DNA of 64,000 nt from Blattamonas nauphoetae (Eukaryota; Preaxostyla; Oxymonadida): positions 1-64,000 of the forward strand of contig JARBJD010000095.1 of assembly GCA_033064195.1 (NCBI GenBank), written 5' to 3'. Below, one piece after another: positions 30,814 through 42,108 of the stretch (positions are counted from its first letter, which is position 1; the number at the start of each line of letters is the position of its first letter). The translations under genes were made by a program, and so were the position numbers. The notes below the pieces were generated by a model. It had not been told where the DNA came from, searched no databases, and saw nothing but the letters and a program-made list of their open reading frames with translations.

Positions 30814-32319
30814 CTAAACCAGTGAGGAGAAAGTAGCCGATGTTCGGCAAATAGCAGGTCCATATTCGTCATACTGTGCCTTCGTTTTGCAGAGGGTGGG
30901 GAAGGTCTCACTACTCGCAATCATCGATCCTCCGAAGAACACAGCAAAGCGCTGATATTTTGTGCCAATAACCTTCACATCAATAGGAGTGGGTTTGGCA
31001 CCAGTTCTTTTCTCAGCAGAATCCAATCTTTCATTCACGAGCTTCTGGATCTCCTTTTGCATTCTTTTGTCAAAGTGCTTGAACATTGTGGAGCCACCAG
31101 AGAGGCAAATATTGCCATAAAGGGGACGACGGCAATCAATTGGACTCTGTTGAATGGCTTGGTCGACAAGCATGGGGACGGGCACTGTGTAATCAGCTGA
31201 GAGGATGTTGGGATTGAAGAAGACTTCTGGGGCGAGGAAGCGTTCGTATCCAACACCGACAGAGAAGGGCTATAGAAGAAAAAATGGGAGAAATAAAATA
31301 AGAGATTCTGACTTTCTTTGTGACACGGTTAATGCCTTCGAATGTTTTGAAGAACTCGTCTGGCTTTTGATCATAGAGGTTGTACTCTTTCACAATGTCA
31401 CTGGTAACATAGCAGTTTTGTTCCTATTTGGCTACTAATGAAGAGAGCAACAGACCTTGATCGTTCGAGCGATGGTGAGCATTTCGTCCTGAGGGATTTG
31501 TTCGCCTCTTTCACGAAGGTTATCGAGAATGAATTTTGTGAGATCTCCTCCAGCAATTGGGATATGTTTGATGGCAGAGGGGATGACCGATCCATCGGAC
31601 TGGAAAGATAGGATAGAAGGTGGCATACCACAGGGATGATGTGAGTGACACCATCTCCAGAATCAATAACAGTTCCTGTAAGTGTTTTGTTTGTTTGTGA
31701 TTTGGAGATCCAAGTCGAGCACATAGCAAGGACGGCCTGGACAGCAATGTACATGCCAGGAACGTTGAACGTCTCAAACATGACTTCAGCGAGGTACTCT
31801 CTGTTTTCTGGTGTGTTCAATGGCGGCTCAGTCTAAGGAAAGAAATAGTCGGTGGTATGTGGTGGAGAGGAGTGGGTGCAGATCGAGACGAATGTGAGGG
31901 GAAAAGAGAGAGAAATTAAACTTCACGAAAACAAATGAAACGACGAATATATGAGTTTGTCCTTCCCAGGGTAGAGCGGGCAAAAAACATACAAGGATGA
32001 CAGGATGTTCTTCTGGGTTGATTCGGAGGTACCTGTAGTAACATTGCTCGTAGAATTTTTCCATTTTATCCCAATCTGCCACAATAGCATGGTCCATGAA
32101 ACGTGTTGGGGGATACGCCTTCTGATTCTCAAAGGCTTCATCACCAATTAGAAAGTCGAGTTCATCGAGTCCTTGTTTCTTAGTGATTGATGAACTTGTG
32201 AGAGTTTTGTCACGCTCACCAAGCATAGTCGGGATGATATACTGGGGTGAGGTGTTGGTGGACAACCCCATCTTTGTGTACCCAGTACCAACATCAATGA
32301 TTGCCGCTGGATTTGACAT
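30814..32319 (-). CDS. ARP3: actin-related protein 3 (Arp2/3 complex)
   Basis: Five exons; introns include 31833-31992 (160 nt, long for this window) and 31600-31628. The protein starts [20 protein letters not shown], continues [15 protein letters not shown] and the Arp3 junction [19 protein letters not shown], then [30 protein letters not shown] and [20 protein letters not shown]. It ends [15 protein letters not shown]. The order and the Arp3-specific segments ([14 protein letters not shown]) distinguish it from actin and Arp2. Arp3 nucleates branched actin filaments with Arp2. Its start is 82 bp from the divergent USP gene. Confidence 0.92.
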
Positions 32320-32401
32320 TTCTGAGATCAGAACCACTCGGAAAAAAGAAATCACATCACTTTTCTAATTTTACGTTTTAGATCAATATTTCTTTTTTAC
32401 C

Positions 32402-34004
32402 ATGATAAACCAGTTTCACCAGAATCGACCACTGCACTACAACGGACAACATCATCTTCATGCCTCTACACATCCCAAGCCATCAATGAAATCATCTACC
32501 TCTCGCACACATTTGAAACAAGACCCATCTTCACGTAAACCAGTACAATTGTCTCATATTCCTCCAACTGCACCACAACGAGAGATTTATCAACATGACC
32601 GCCCGCCACAACTCACTCCCAAATCTCACGATGAAAATCTCTATCTTCCTTCGCCAATCGTCCTCTTTGCCAAAGATAAACTTACTCCCTACCTTAAATG
32701 GAACAGTCAAAATGGGATGGGTGCTGGACTTCAGAATCTTGGAAATACATGCTTCATGGATGCGACTCTCCAAGCACTGTGCTATGTTCCTGCTTTTGCG
32801 CAATATCTGATGAGCAAACAACATAGTTCCCAATGTACCTCATTTTTGTTGTTTCAAAGTCCTCTCTTTCTCTGTAGGCACTGTTGATGGGATTTGCTGG
32901 CTGTGCCAACTTGAAACCCTCTTTCTCAGCATGCACACTTCGCCACGAGGTGTCATCGTTCCTTCAAAGTTCGCACACAACCTTCGTCGCCTGAACCCTG
33001 TCCTCAGACTTGGCCAGCAGCAGGATGCGAACGAATTCCTGCATGCTCTCCTGAACAAGTCTCACGAAGCCCTCGTCCCAAAAACGAAGCCAAGGCTTCC
33101 TCTCCGCTCGGAATGCACGACATTTGTGTACCGCGTGTTTGGAGGAATCCAGCAGTCGCAAGTGAAGTGCTCGAAGTGCGGGTACGACTCCAACCAGTTC
33201 GAGTCCTTCCTCGACCTCTCTCTCGAAATCAAGCACTGCACGTCTGTCGAGCAAGCACTCACTCGTTACACACACACCGAGACTCTCGACGCTCAGAACC
33301 AGTACAGATGCAGCAGCTGCAACCAGCTCAGCCGCGCGCAGAAGCAGCTCACAATCCGCGACCCGCCTGTCGTGCTCTGCCTCAATCTGAAGCGGTTCAA
33401 GGGGCAAGGGCTCTTCGGGGGACGAGGCGGAAACAAGTTCAAGCAGCAGTTCCGACATCATCAGCAGAAAAAGCACAACTCCCACGATCTTCACCGAAAT
33501 CCGATGTTCGCATTTCGTCGTTTCTCAATGCCACGCTCGCAAAAGATCACCGACCCAATCCACTTCGCCACCACCCTCAACCTCACGCCCTTCCTCTCCT
33601 CCTCCTCCCAGCGCCTCCTCTCCAAACCCTGCCTCTACCGCCTCTGCTCGGTCGTCGTCCACGACGGCCCCTCGTCCAGCTCCGGCCACTACTACGCGTA
33701 CGTTCGCACTCCGAACGGACTCTGGTCGTACGTCAGCGACGACCACGTCCGCCCAGCGACGGAAGAGACAGTGCTCAAGTCGATGGCGTACATGCTGTTC
33801 TACGAGCTGGACGGGCAGCCGCCAGTCTTGTTCGACGGAGGCAGGACGGACCCCGACGAGATCTCTCTCGACAGACTGAAAAGCATGCAGCCGCACGCAG
33901 AAGCGACGAAGAGGAAGATGGTGCTGGAAGAGTCGGAAGAAGAAGAGGAAAGCGAGTCCATCCACACAGATTCGAGTGAGGAAGACGAGGAGTTCGAAGA
34001 AGAC

Positions 34005-34036
<32 letters not shown>

Positions 34037-34403
34037 AGAGGGGGAGGAAGACGAAGACAGTTCGGACTTCTATATTGGTGTTGATTCCAGTCAGAGCCGT
34101 GTGTTCGACATCAGAAGCTTCGTTCCTTCTTATCTCCACCGAAACAGCCGACCACACCGAAACCGTACCAACAGTCTTCATGCGAAGAAGCCAAACACAC
34201 AGCCACATACAGAAGCGACGAAGAGGAAGATGGTGCAGGAAGACTCCGAGCGATGGGCAGGATTTGAAGCTGAGGAACAGATTGGTTGGGGAGAGATGGA
34301 GGAGAGCAAGGAGAGCCCACCCATCCAAAAAATAAAGAGAAGGGAATCAACTCCGCCCCAACCAATAACAATGAAAGGCTTCAAAATGAGGTTTCCATCC
34401 TGA
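32402..34403 (+). CDS. ubiquitin carboxyl-terminal hydrolase, USP36/UBP16 type
   Basis: Two exons (32402-32834 and 32878-34403) give about 652 residues. The Cys box is GLQNLGNTCFMDATLQALC; the zinc-binding CSKCGYDS and CSSCNQL pairs follow; the His box is SSGHYYAYVRTPNGLW, with the catalytic Asp expected in VSDDHV. The domain arrangement without MYND or UBL is that of the USP36/42/17 and plant UBP16 group, which remove ubiquitin from nucleolar or cytosolic proteins. The C-terminal tail has a long Glu/Asp run and two copies of a 12-residue motif, QPHAEATKRKMV and QPHTEATKRKMV, on either side of the acidic run. The first 90 residues are disordered. Confidence 0.88.
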
Positions 34404-34531
34404 CTTTTGTGCTCTGTGTTTTCAGAATACATCTTCCTTTTTGAACACTTCACAAAAGAATTAACGTTGAAGTGTGTTTTCTGGAACGCCCACAAAGAAA
34501 GACTGATAAAGTGGAATGAAATAAAAGCAAG

Positions 34532-37500
34532 TTAATAGCCCCCCTGCTTCCCGTCAGGCCCGCCATACGAATAGTTGTCCATCCACTCGTCTCTCCGCGG
34601 CCTCTTCTCCTCCCTTCCATGGCCTCTGTTGTCGTGCCGTGAGTACTTCCCCTCAAACACAGGGTACGAGTCCTGGTAGTTGTCGTTCGGGTTGGAGTAG
34701 CGGAATCCGTCCTGGTCGCTGTATCGCCCTCCAAACTGCCTGTCCTGCGGGTACCGCGTGTCGTAGTGTCTGTTCCGGCGATATCCTCGCTCGCTCCGCA
34801 CTGACCACTCGTTCCGATCGTTCTTCTTTCCACGCCCACGAGACAGTGTGGGTGGTTGCTGGCTCGTGTTGGATGTGGTGAATTGGTGTGGAGTGTTGTC
34901 CATGTCATTTCGCGGGTACGTTTTCGGCTCGAATCCTGGGGACTTGAGGAGGGGTGGCTGTGACGTGGTGCTGATCTGCGAGTCCTGCCGAAGAATGGGC
35001 GGTCGTTCTGACGGGAGTTCGGTGTGGACTGTGCTCGTGTTGGACTGCTGAGAGTGGATGGAGAGCTGGTTTGGCTCTTCTTTTGGCGGAGACACGCGCA
35101 GAATGTCGCCCTCGTTCTGCGTGGGGGACTCTGCGGGGAGATCTCCAGCGTAGACTGCACGCGGAGTGGAGCAGTTGGTGTTGGCGAGAGGAGCAGTGGG
35201 CTGTGTCGGGGTGGGCGGGATGACAGAAGAAAGACTGGGCGAGTGTGTGAGAGAGTGCTGCTCCAGCAGGTTGAACGAGGCAGTGGTGACACTCGTCGGG
35301 CTCGTCAGGTTCTGCGGAGGGTGCACAATCTGCTTGGATGGGTACTGGTGGAAGTACTGCGAGCCGTAAGGGAATGGAGCAGTCGGGACAGTCGCCGAGT
35401 AGGGGTATGTGTAAGGGAACGAAGAGAAGCTTCCCTGGTCAGACACGAGCTGCTGGAGACACTGCTCGTTCAGCTCGATCTGCTGAAAGTCGTCGCCGTT
35501 CGCATTGTCCTCCAGAAGGATGGGGTCCAAAAGATCGTTGGAGATGAGGTCGGCTGTCTGTTGGATTTGGAGGTACACCCACCACGCTGTCTGCAGCACC
35601 TCCGTCACGATGGCGGGGTTGCTAGCGATGAATGCGACATCGGCAGCTGAAGAGTGTGGAGCAGACACAGACGAGTGGGGTCGATTGGAGGAGGGAGAAA
35701 TAGCGGGTGGGGGTGTGTGGGTGGTGAATGAGTGACTTGGGGTGAAGGAGGCTCGAGATTGGGATTGTTGAGATGGGGATGGGTGTGATGATTGCGGGTT
35801 TGCAGATGTTGGGACGAATTGAAGTGCTGTTTCGGATGTATTTTGTGGGATTAATGTTGGTGATGGACTTGGAGGATTCGATGATGAGATGAGGTGTGAT
35901 TGATGAATTAAAGTGAGTTGTGGTTGTGTCGAGATTGTCTTCGTGAGTGACAAAGTTTGGACTCCATCCACATCTTCACGTGAGTGCGATGGTTGAGTGA
36001 ACGGAACGGCAGTGGGTGACAGACGCTGGGCAGACGTTTGCGTTGGGGTGAAAAGTTCGGCCGGTGTTGGGGTCTGTGGTTCGGTCATAATATTCGTTGA
36101 TGCTGTGAAAGGGACAGTTTGTTTAGGGGGAGGAGGGGTAGGGAGAAGAGGGTTGTTGGGTTTGCCTTCTGGTCGAGAAAGAGCAGAGACTCTGCCAGCT
36201 TTTGTTTGGAGGGGGCTCTCAGGACGATTCTGAGATTGAGGAACATCTACGTGAGAAATATCTTCTAAAATGTGACGGAAGTTGGATTCTTCGTCATCGT
36301 ATCGATCGATATTTGCACGACTGCGAGTTTGCGGAGTGTAAAGTTTTATTTCGGCATTTTGTGTCGAAGAAACAGGTGTGCTGCATGGAGATGGTGACGT
36401 AAATAAGTAACTTTGTGGTGTTGATGCAGTCCGGGGCATAAATGTCGTGGCCGGTGTAGGTGGTCGGAGTTTGGGGAAAGAATGGTGATCGAGGGTTTCT
36501 TTTGTATAGATGGGCTGAAGAGTACTAGAAAACTGAAAAGTTTGCGTATTTTGAAAAACTAATTGATGAAACGACTTTGCCAGCCAGGTTTCATCCACAT
36601 GGCATAGCAGTCGAGCATTTGAGTATGCGCGAGGAATTGTGAGGATCTTGGACGGCGTAAAGGGGTTGTCTTGTGACGAATTCTTCGGAAGTTTCTTTGT
36701 GAAGAGAATCGCAAAGTCCGCAATGATTGGATTTGGGTCGATTACCCGTATTGGGAGGAGATAAGCTATCTGGCACGGTGGGATTGGTGTATATTCGTGC
36801 TTACTACGCGATCTTGGCTCAGGATACTTTCCTTGTGGAAGCGGAGGCACAGAGAGATATGGAGCGAGCTCTCGTGGATTCTGAGCGACCCTGTCGCATG
36901 CTTTCTCAAAAGCTTGGTGGAATGCTATTGAAAGCTCGTCGTATGGATAGTTCTGAAAATATTGCAGTAAAGAAGTGGAGAGTTCTTGATTCTTGGAGGG
37001 AAAATCGTCGTAGAATGTCCTGAGGAAAAATGAAAATTGACACGAATTCCAAACTTGAAAAGTACAGTGAGTTCATTGCTCGTGAAGGTGCGCCGATCTA
37101 GTGAGGGTCGATTCACATGGAAATCTTGTGATGTAAAGATCGACGATGAAGGAAGATTGTCCAAAGGAGGAAGATTGCGCAGCTTCGGATTCGAGTGCAG
37201 TGCTCCTTCTGGTAAGAAGTTGATAGGAATCCATTCGTTGTCATCATCTGTAAAAAGTACAAAGCAAACGAGTAACTGTAATTGACAATGGATACCCTTC
37301 TCAACAAGTACAAAAATTGGTTCTTGTGTTGTAGGATGGTTTAGAGACGTTGGAAAAAGAATATATGGACTACTAAGCATTGAATTTTGATCATAAAGAA
37401 GTGCTTGCTGAAAGTGAACTGACAGATGGAGTTGTTCTTGGATGAATGTCGCAAAATGCTGAAAAGACGAAATTGATTGAAGATTAGAAAAGGAAGTGTA

Positions 37501-37758
37501 TTGAGGTAAACAGAAACGAGAAACGAGAAAATGGAATGGAAATGTTAAGCGAGATACTGGGAGAATTGGGCGATCATCGTTAATGTTCGTGTGGAGCTGG
37601 ATGAAGTCGTGAATCGAATCCACAGCATTTGTATCATCACCCGGATTAAAGTACTGCCAATTGAGTTCAATCACTTCTGTGAGCTTGTCCCAACGAAAAA
37701 GACGCCCCTGAATTCGAGGGGGTCCTGATGTTGTCATGAGACCTGATCTACCCTTCAT
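34532..37758 (-). CDS. unrecognised protein with Q/P/S-rich centre and R/G/Y-rich tail
   Basis: At least two exons. The first runs from the ATG at 37,758 (an upstream exon cannot be excluded, because the frame is open to 37,839 without ATG). The next begins near 37,020, where a CTCAG acceptor leads into TFYDDFPSKNQELSTSLLQ and continues in frame through VPPLPQGKYPEP. The N-terminal 350 residues look folded (GRLFRWDKLTEVIELNWQYF, SSFQHFATFIQEQLHLSVHF). The remainder is low-complexity, ending in an RGRGKKNDR... tail rich in Arg, Gly and Tyr that suggests RNA binding. A faint likeness of one N-terminal segment to SNF5 repeats is too weak to name it. It converges with the USP gene 128 bp away. 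Confidence 0.65.
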
Positions 37759-37848
37759 GAAAATATTGTCAGACGAGTCTATTGATAGATGCCTCCATTC
37801 TCTGGATGATTGCTTCAAATGAAAAGTTCTTTGTGAAATGGTCTGAAT

Positions 37849-39647
37849 TCATCCAACGTTTTGAGTAACTTCTCCAAACAGACAGAACCTCGCAAGATCG
37901 ACAATATCCACATTCACCCACTGCCCGAGTTCGACACCAAACGTTCGGAGATCAACTCCAGCCATCTTCTCACTCCATCCCGCACTGCTTTCCTTCTCAT
38001 CCCACCCATCCTGCCCAATCACCGAGCCTCTCTGCTTCTTTTTCCGCATCTTCTGCGGCTCAACTTCCAGCTTCATCCTCTTCTCGCCCTTCTCTGGATC
38101 CTCCTCCTGCGGCAGAGAGAACGGCTCCTCCTCCTCTTTTGCTCGCAGAATGACTTTGATGTAATTATCGAGGTGCCCGATTAGGAACGACCCATCATCA
38201 GCGATGTCGGTGAAGAGAACAGGCTGATTCCTGAGGTGTCGCATCGGTTCCAGCGGGTTTGCTTGGCGCATCAGAGCAGACAGCTCGCGCGAGCGTGCCT
38301 TGACTGTGGCTGATGGGATCTTCTCCATTTCGAAGGCAGGCGTGCCCTTCCGCGGGTACATCTGAGTGATGTTCATGAACGGGAACTGCATCTCGTTGCA
38401 CAGGGCGATGGTCTCCTTGTGCGCCTCCTCTGTCTCGCCCGGGTGTCCGCAGATGAAGTCGGTGAGGATGGTGATGTTTGGGATCTCCTTCCGAAGCGTC
38501 TCGACAACAGTTCTGAACTGCTCGACAGTGTACGCCCTGCGCATCGCTTTGAGCGTCGTGTTGCTTCCCGACTGCACGGGAATGTGGGCAAACTTGTACA
38601 CGTTCGGCAGGCGATACATGTCAACATAGTCGGCAAGGTGGACGAAGAGGTGGTTGGGGTTGGTCTGCCCCACGCGGATCATCACGTGCGGTGGGATGGC
38701 CTTGCAGATCTCCGTCACCAACCGCGGCAGGTTCCACCGGGCTCCCCCTTCGCTGCCTCCGTCTCGGTCGAGGTCGGACCCGTATGCCCCGACGTCCTCG
38801 CCGGTCAGCCAGATCTCTTTGATGCCGTCCCGCTCGCAGACGGTGCGGGCACGCTCAACAATGGCAGAGGGTGGGTAGCTGGGCGGGGAAAGAGGGTGAG
38901 TGAAGCGGAGAGGACAGACCTTTGGTGCCGACCGCGCGCAAACCTGGTCTTGCAGAAGGCGCAGGCAAAGTCGCACCCAACAGACACTGTGAGCATTTCA
39001 ATGAGTGGATTCTGGCGTATCTTGGAGCACTCGAGGGGAGGAAGGACAGCCTTCGTCGGATCGAGCGGGGGGATCACAAAGGACGGGATGAGGACGTTCT
39101 CGTCTTTGATGTGGTCATACTTTCCAGGATGGTCTCCACTCTTCCCAATCTTTCTTCTTTCGGCCTTTGAGAGAGGTTTGGCAACGGTGGGAACAAGTTT
39201 AAGAACTTCACCTTGTCGAAGCTTGTCTGCGACCTCAACAATTCTATTGAGCTCACGGACACCAACTAAGGCAACATTTGGGGGTATTTTGTCGTGATTT
39301 GGATCTGCTTGTGAGACACAACCACATCCTATGACAAGTTTGTTTAATTTCGCCCCTTTAATGCATGTATTTAAGAAGGATTCTTCACTGGGATTCTTCA
39401 CAGTACACCCATATGAAATAACAATTCCACAATCCTCAATCGAAGAGGTGAGTGGATAGCCAGCATCTCGCAATAACCCAGAAATATACTCTCCATCTGA
39501 ATGAGCATGAGCGCATCCGTAGACTTTGATGAAGACCGAGGGCTTTGATGGATCAATTGGGACTACTGAAGCACGAGTGAGACTATCGGACTTAATTTGT
39601 TTCGGCGGCAATGGTAGATCTTCAATATCATCGGAAAGATGACTCAT
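37849..39647 (-). CDS. CDKAL1: CDKAL1 tRNA methylthiotransferase
   Basis: Two exons with an intron near 38,880-38,920. The start at 39,647 is chosen because MSHLSDDIEDLP matches the DDIED start of the family; an upstream ATG at 39,728 is also in frame. The N-terminal MTTase domain has FIKVYGCAHAHSDGEY, SYGCTVKNPSEE and VIGCGCVSQADP. The radical SAM CX3CX2C cluster is SVGCDFACAFCKTRFARG. The core continues IWLTGEDVGAYGSD, FAHIPVQSGS and ILTDFICGHPGET, with a TRAM-like end (LFTDIADDGSFLIGHLDNYI). The enzyme adds a methylthio group to t6A37 of cytosolic tRNA-Lys. The last 90 residues are charged and do not show the membrane anchor of animal CDKAL1. Confidence 0.92.
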
Positions 39648-39850
39648 CGCTGGTGATAAAATTATTATTGGATCGCATTTGATGGCGTGTCGTTCAATGA
39701 AAGGGAATTCTATTATAAAGATTGCCAATGCACAGGAAACAACAATGACATTACAAAGTTTGAATTACTCTCAAAATTAGAAGATAAAGAGATTTGAAAT
39801 GAAGTTTCTGTTATCAACAATCATTGAACGCACATTGTCAAGATGCCAGG

Positions 39851-41841
39851 CTAACCTCCATCTAACAGAAAATTGACGGCCTGGTCCACATTCCTCTCGC
39901 AAACGATATAAGCATAGACGGCTTGTTCTTGCGTGGCCCCAGTCTGTTCCATGATCACCTGCAGGTTCTGTAAATCCTCGTCGCTGAACGAGACCGACAT
40001 TGGGCCCGGAGGATATCCCAAGCCGCCCATCCCCGACCCTGCACCCATCCCCAGCGGATACAGGCCCCCCATCGACTGGCCGGGAGGGTAAGGCGCTTGT
40101 CCCCCCACTCCAGCCATCCCCGGCTGAGTCCCTGGTCCACCCACCCCCAGCGGACCCATCCCACCCGCCCCCAGCGGGGTCATCCCTCCCATGGCAGAGT
40201 TGAACCCTCTGAGGTACGGCCGCAGTTGTGGCCGTGGTCTTGGCTCCTCGCCGTTGATCGGGCCCTGCGGCAGGATGATTGGGTTTGGGTTGGGCAGCGG
40301 GCCTAATGTCGGGTACTGGAATCGAGTGTACGCTGGTGGGCGTCGGCGCTGGGAGTTTGGGTTGGGGTGGTGCAGCAGGTTGGGCTGAATGCCTCGGCGG
40401 ACGCGCGGTTCTGCCCGTTCATACCGATCTTGGCGAGGCGGAGCTGGGGGAGGTTGGGGCTCGACAGGCTCGACCGGCGCGACAGGCTCGACTGGCTCGT
40501 CGACGATAGGGACCCCGAACACCTGCTCGTCCGCCCCGTCGAAGTCGTCCTCTTCTTCGAACAGGTCGTCGTCATCGTCGAGCACATCAAAGTCATCCAG
40601 ATCGCCATCCATTCCTCTACCGACACTTCTTCGGAACATCTGCTGACTCAGAACAGTTGCGTACGGCGTGAACCGCGGGTCGTCGATGGTGAATCCGAGA
40701 AGAGTCTCGAGGAGCGGGACTGGGCCGTGGATGAAGTATTCCTGGATGGATCGGTGCTGAGTGATGATTTCCGAGAGGACACGGATGAATACTTGCGGGT
40801 CTTGGCACAGTTCCCGAATTTCAGCAAGTTGTGGGTGCTTCTGGACCCACTCGAGGAGGGTGCCAGGAGGGGCGACAGCGATGCCCCCTCTCTGAGGTGT
40901 GACCGCGGCGGGCGATTGTGTTGGAATGGAGGATGTTTGGGCAAGGTCAGGGGGGATTAGATTGATCATACTTCCAACGCCTGAAGGTTGAACAGGTGCG
41001 GGAACCGGAGCCTGCCGTTGCCGTTGCTGAAGCCGAGACTGTCGTTGAAGTTCGTTCAATTCACGGAGTTCTTCTGCGGTCATGTTATCAATGACAGATG
41101 GATCGATTTCGTCCCAGGGCTGACTCGATGACTCTATCGGAGCATCAGGCTCAGGGGGAATAAGTGCTGGATCAACTATATCAAGTGGGCCATCGTCTGA
41201 CATGAGAAGGTTGGTGGCCTTATCGATATCATTTTCGGCCAAGATGAGCATTTGTCTTGAGAGAGGTTCAGAAAAGCCCATTCCAATCAAAAGCGCGAGT
41301 TTTTCCGGGTCAGGAGATATATTGTCGGTAGATGGTTGAGCAGGGGTGTCAGGTTGTTGTGGAGGTTGAGATGGAGGAGGCTGTGAAGTGGATGGTGCAG
41401 ATTGTGGTGGTGCCGCTTCTGCTGGCTCTTTGACAATTTCAGAAGGAGATGGTTGAGGTTCTTTGGGTGTTGCACGAGGTAAAGACACAGGTGTGCGTTC
41501 TTTTTTTCCCTGTGGAGGAGAGTGAATTAAGAACGGCTGATGAGAAGAAGAAAAGAATACCCCCTTGACGAACATAATGACGATAGCACCATCACTCTAG
41601 AGAATGAGATAGATCGGGAACAATGAAAGGGAAATTGCATCAAAGGATAAGTCTATACGAGATTTGCTTCCGTCACCGTTTGTGTATCTACCAACGGTTT
41701 CCCAGCGAAAACGAGATTGACTAGATCATATGGGTGCCCATATTGTGTTTCGATCTTCTTTTTCATCTCGAGAATGGTGTCAGTTGGCTCGATTTCAAGT
41801 TCAGACTGTTTTGATGATAATGTCTTTAAAAAGATTTTCAT
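39851..41841 (-). CDS. RAD23: RAD23 ubiquitin-receptor / DNA-repair adaptor
   Basis: Three exons (41659-41841, 41561-41596, 39851-41509) give about 625 residues. The UBL domain starts MKIFLKTLSSKQSELEIEP and is completed by the 36-nt middle exon (SDGAIVIMFVKG). UBA1 is at PEKLALLIGMGFSEPL, the XPC-binding domain is at LLEWVQKHPQLAEIREL and FIRVLSEIITQ, and UBA2 closes the protein (GATQEQAVYAYIVCERN...NFLLDGG). This UBL-UBA-XPCB-UBA order defines RAD23, which ferries ubiquitinated proteins to the proteasome and stabilises XPC/Rad4. It is longer than usual because of an acidic/proline stretch and a Gly/Pro-rich repeat (PLGAGGMGPLGVGG region, about 40,070-40,190) between XPCB and UBA2. Confidence 0.92.
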
Positions 41842-42108
41842 GTTGTCTGGAGGACCAGAGAAGGGGAAAATGAATAAATAACTGAGATGATACCCGAGAC
41901 GTTATTCTGTTCTGATGAACAAAAAAAAGTAATGGTCAAAGATCTGTGCTTCGATAGATTTATCGAGAAACTGGTGAGATCTATGCATATTTCTGACCTC
42001 AATGAGGCGTTTCTACAATATTCTTGCCTGAAGAATCGATCGCAACGATTTCTGTGAAATTGTTGAATCAATCAAAAACAACATGGGTTGATCGATTTGT
42101 CCCAACAA

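Noticed and set aside
35024-35650. Plus-strand ORF of 208 codons
   Set aside because: Antisense shadow of the minus-strand gene, with compositionally biased residues.
36925-37500. SNF5/SMARCB1 identity for the 34.5-37.8 kb gene
   Set aside because: Only one segment resembles an SNF5 repeat; the second repeat and the invariant residues are not visible.
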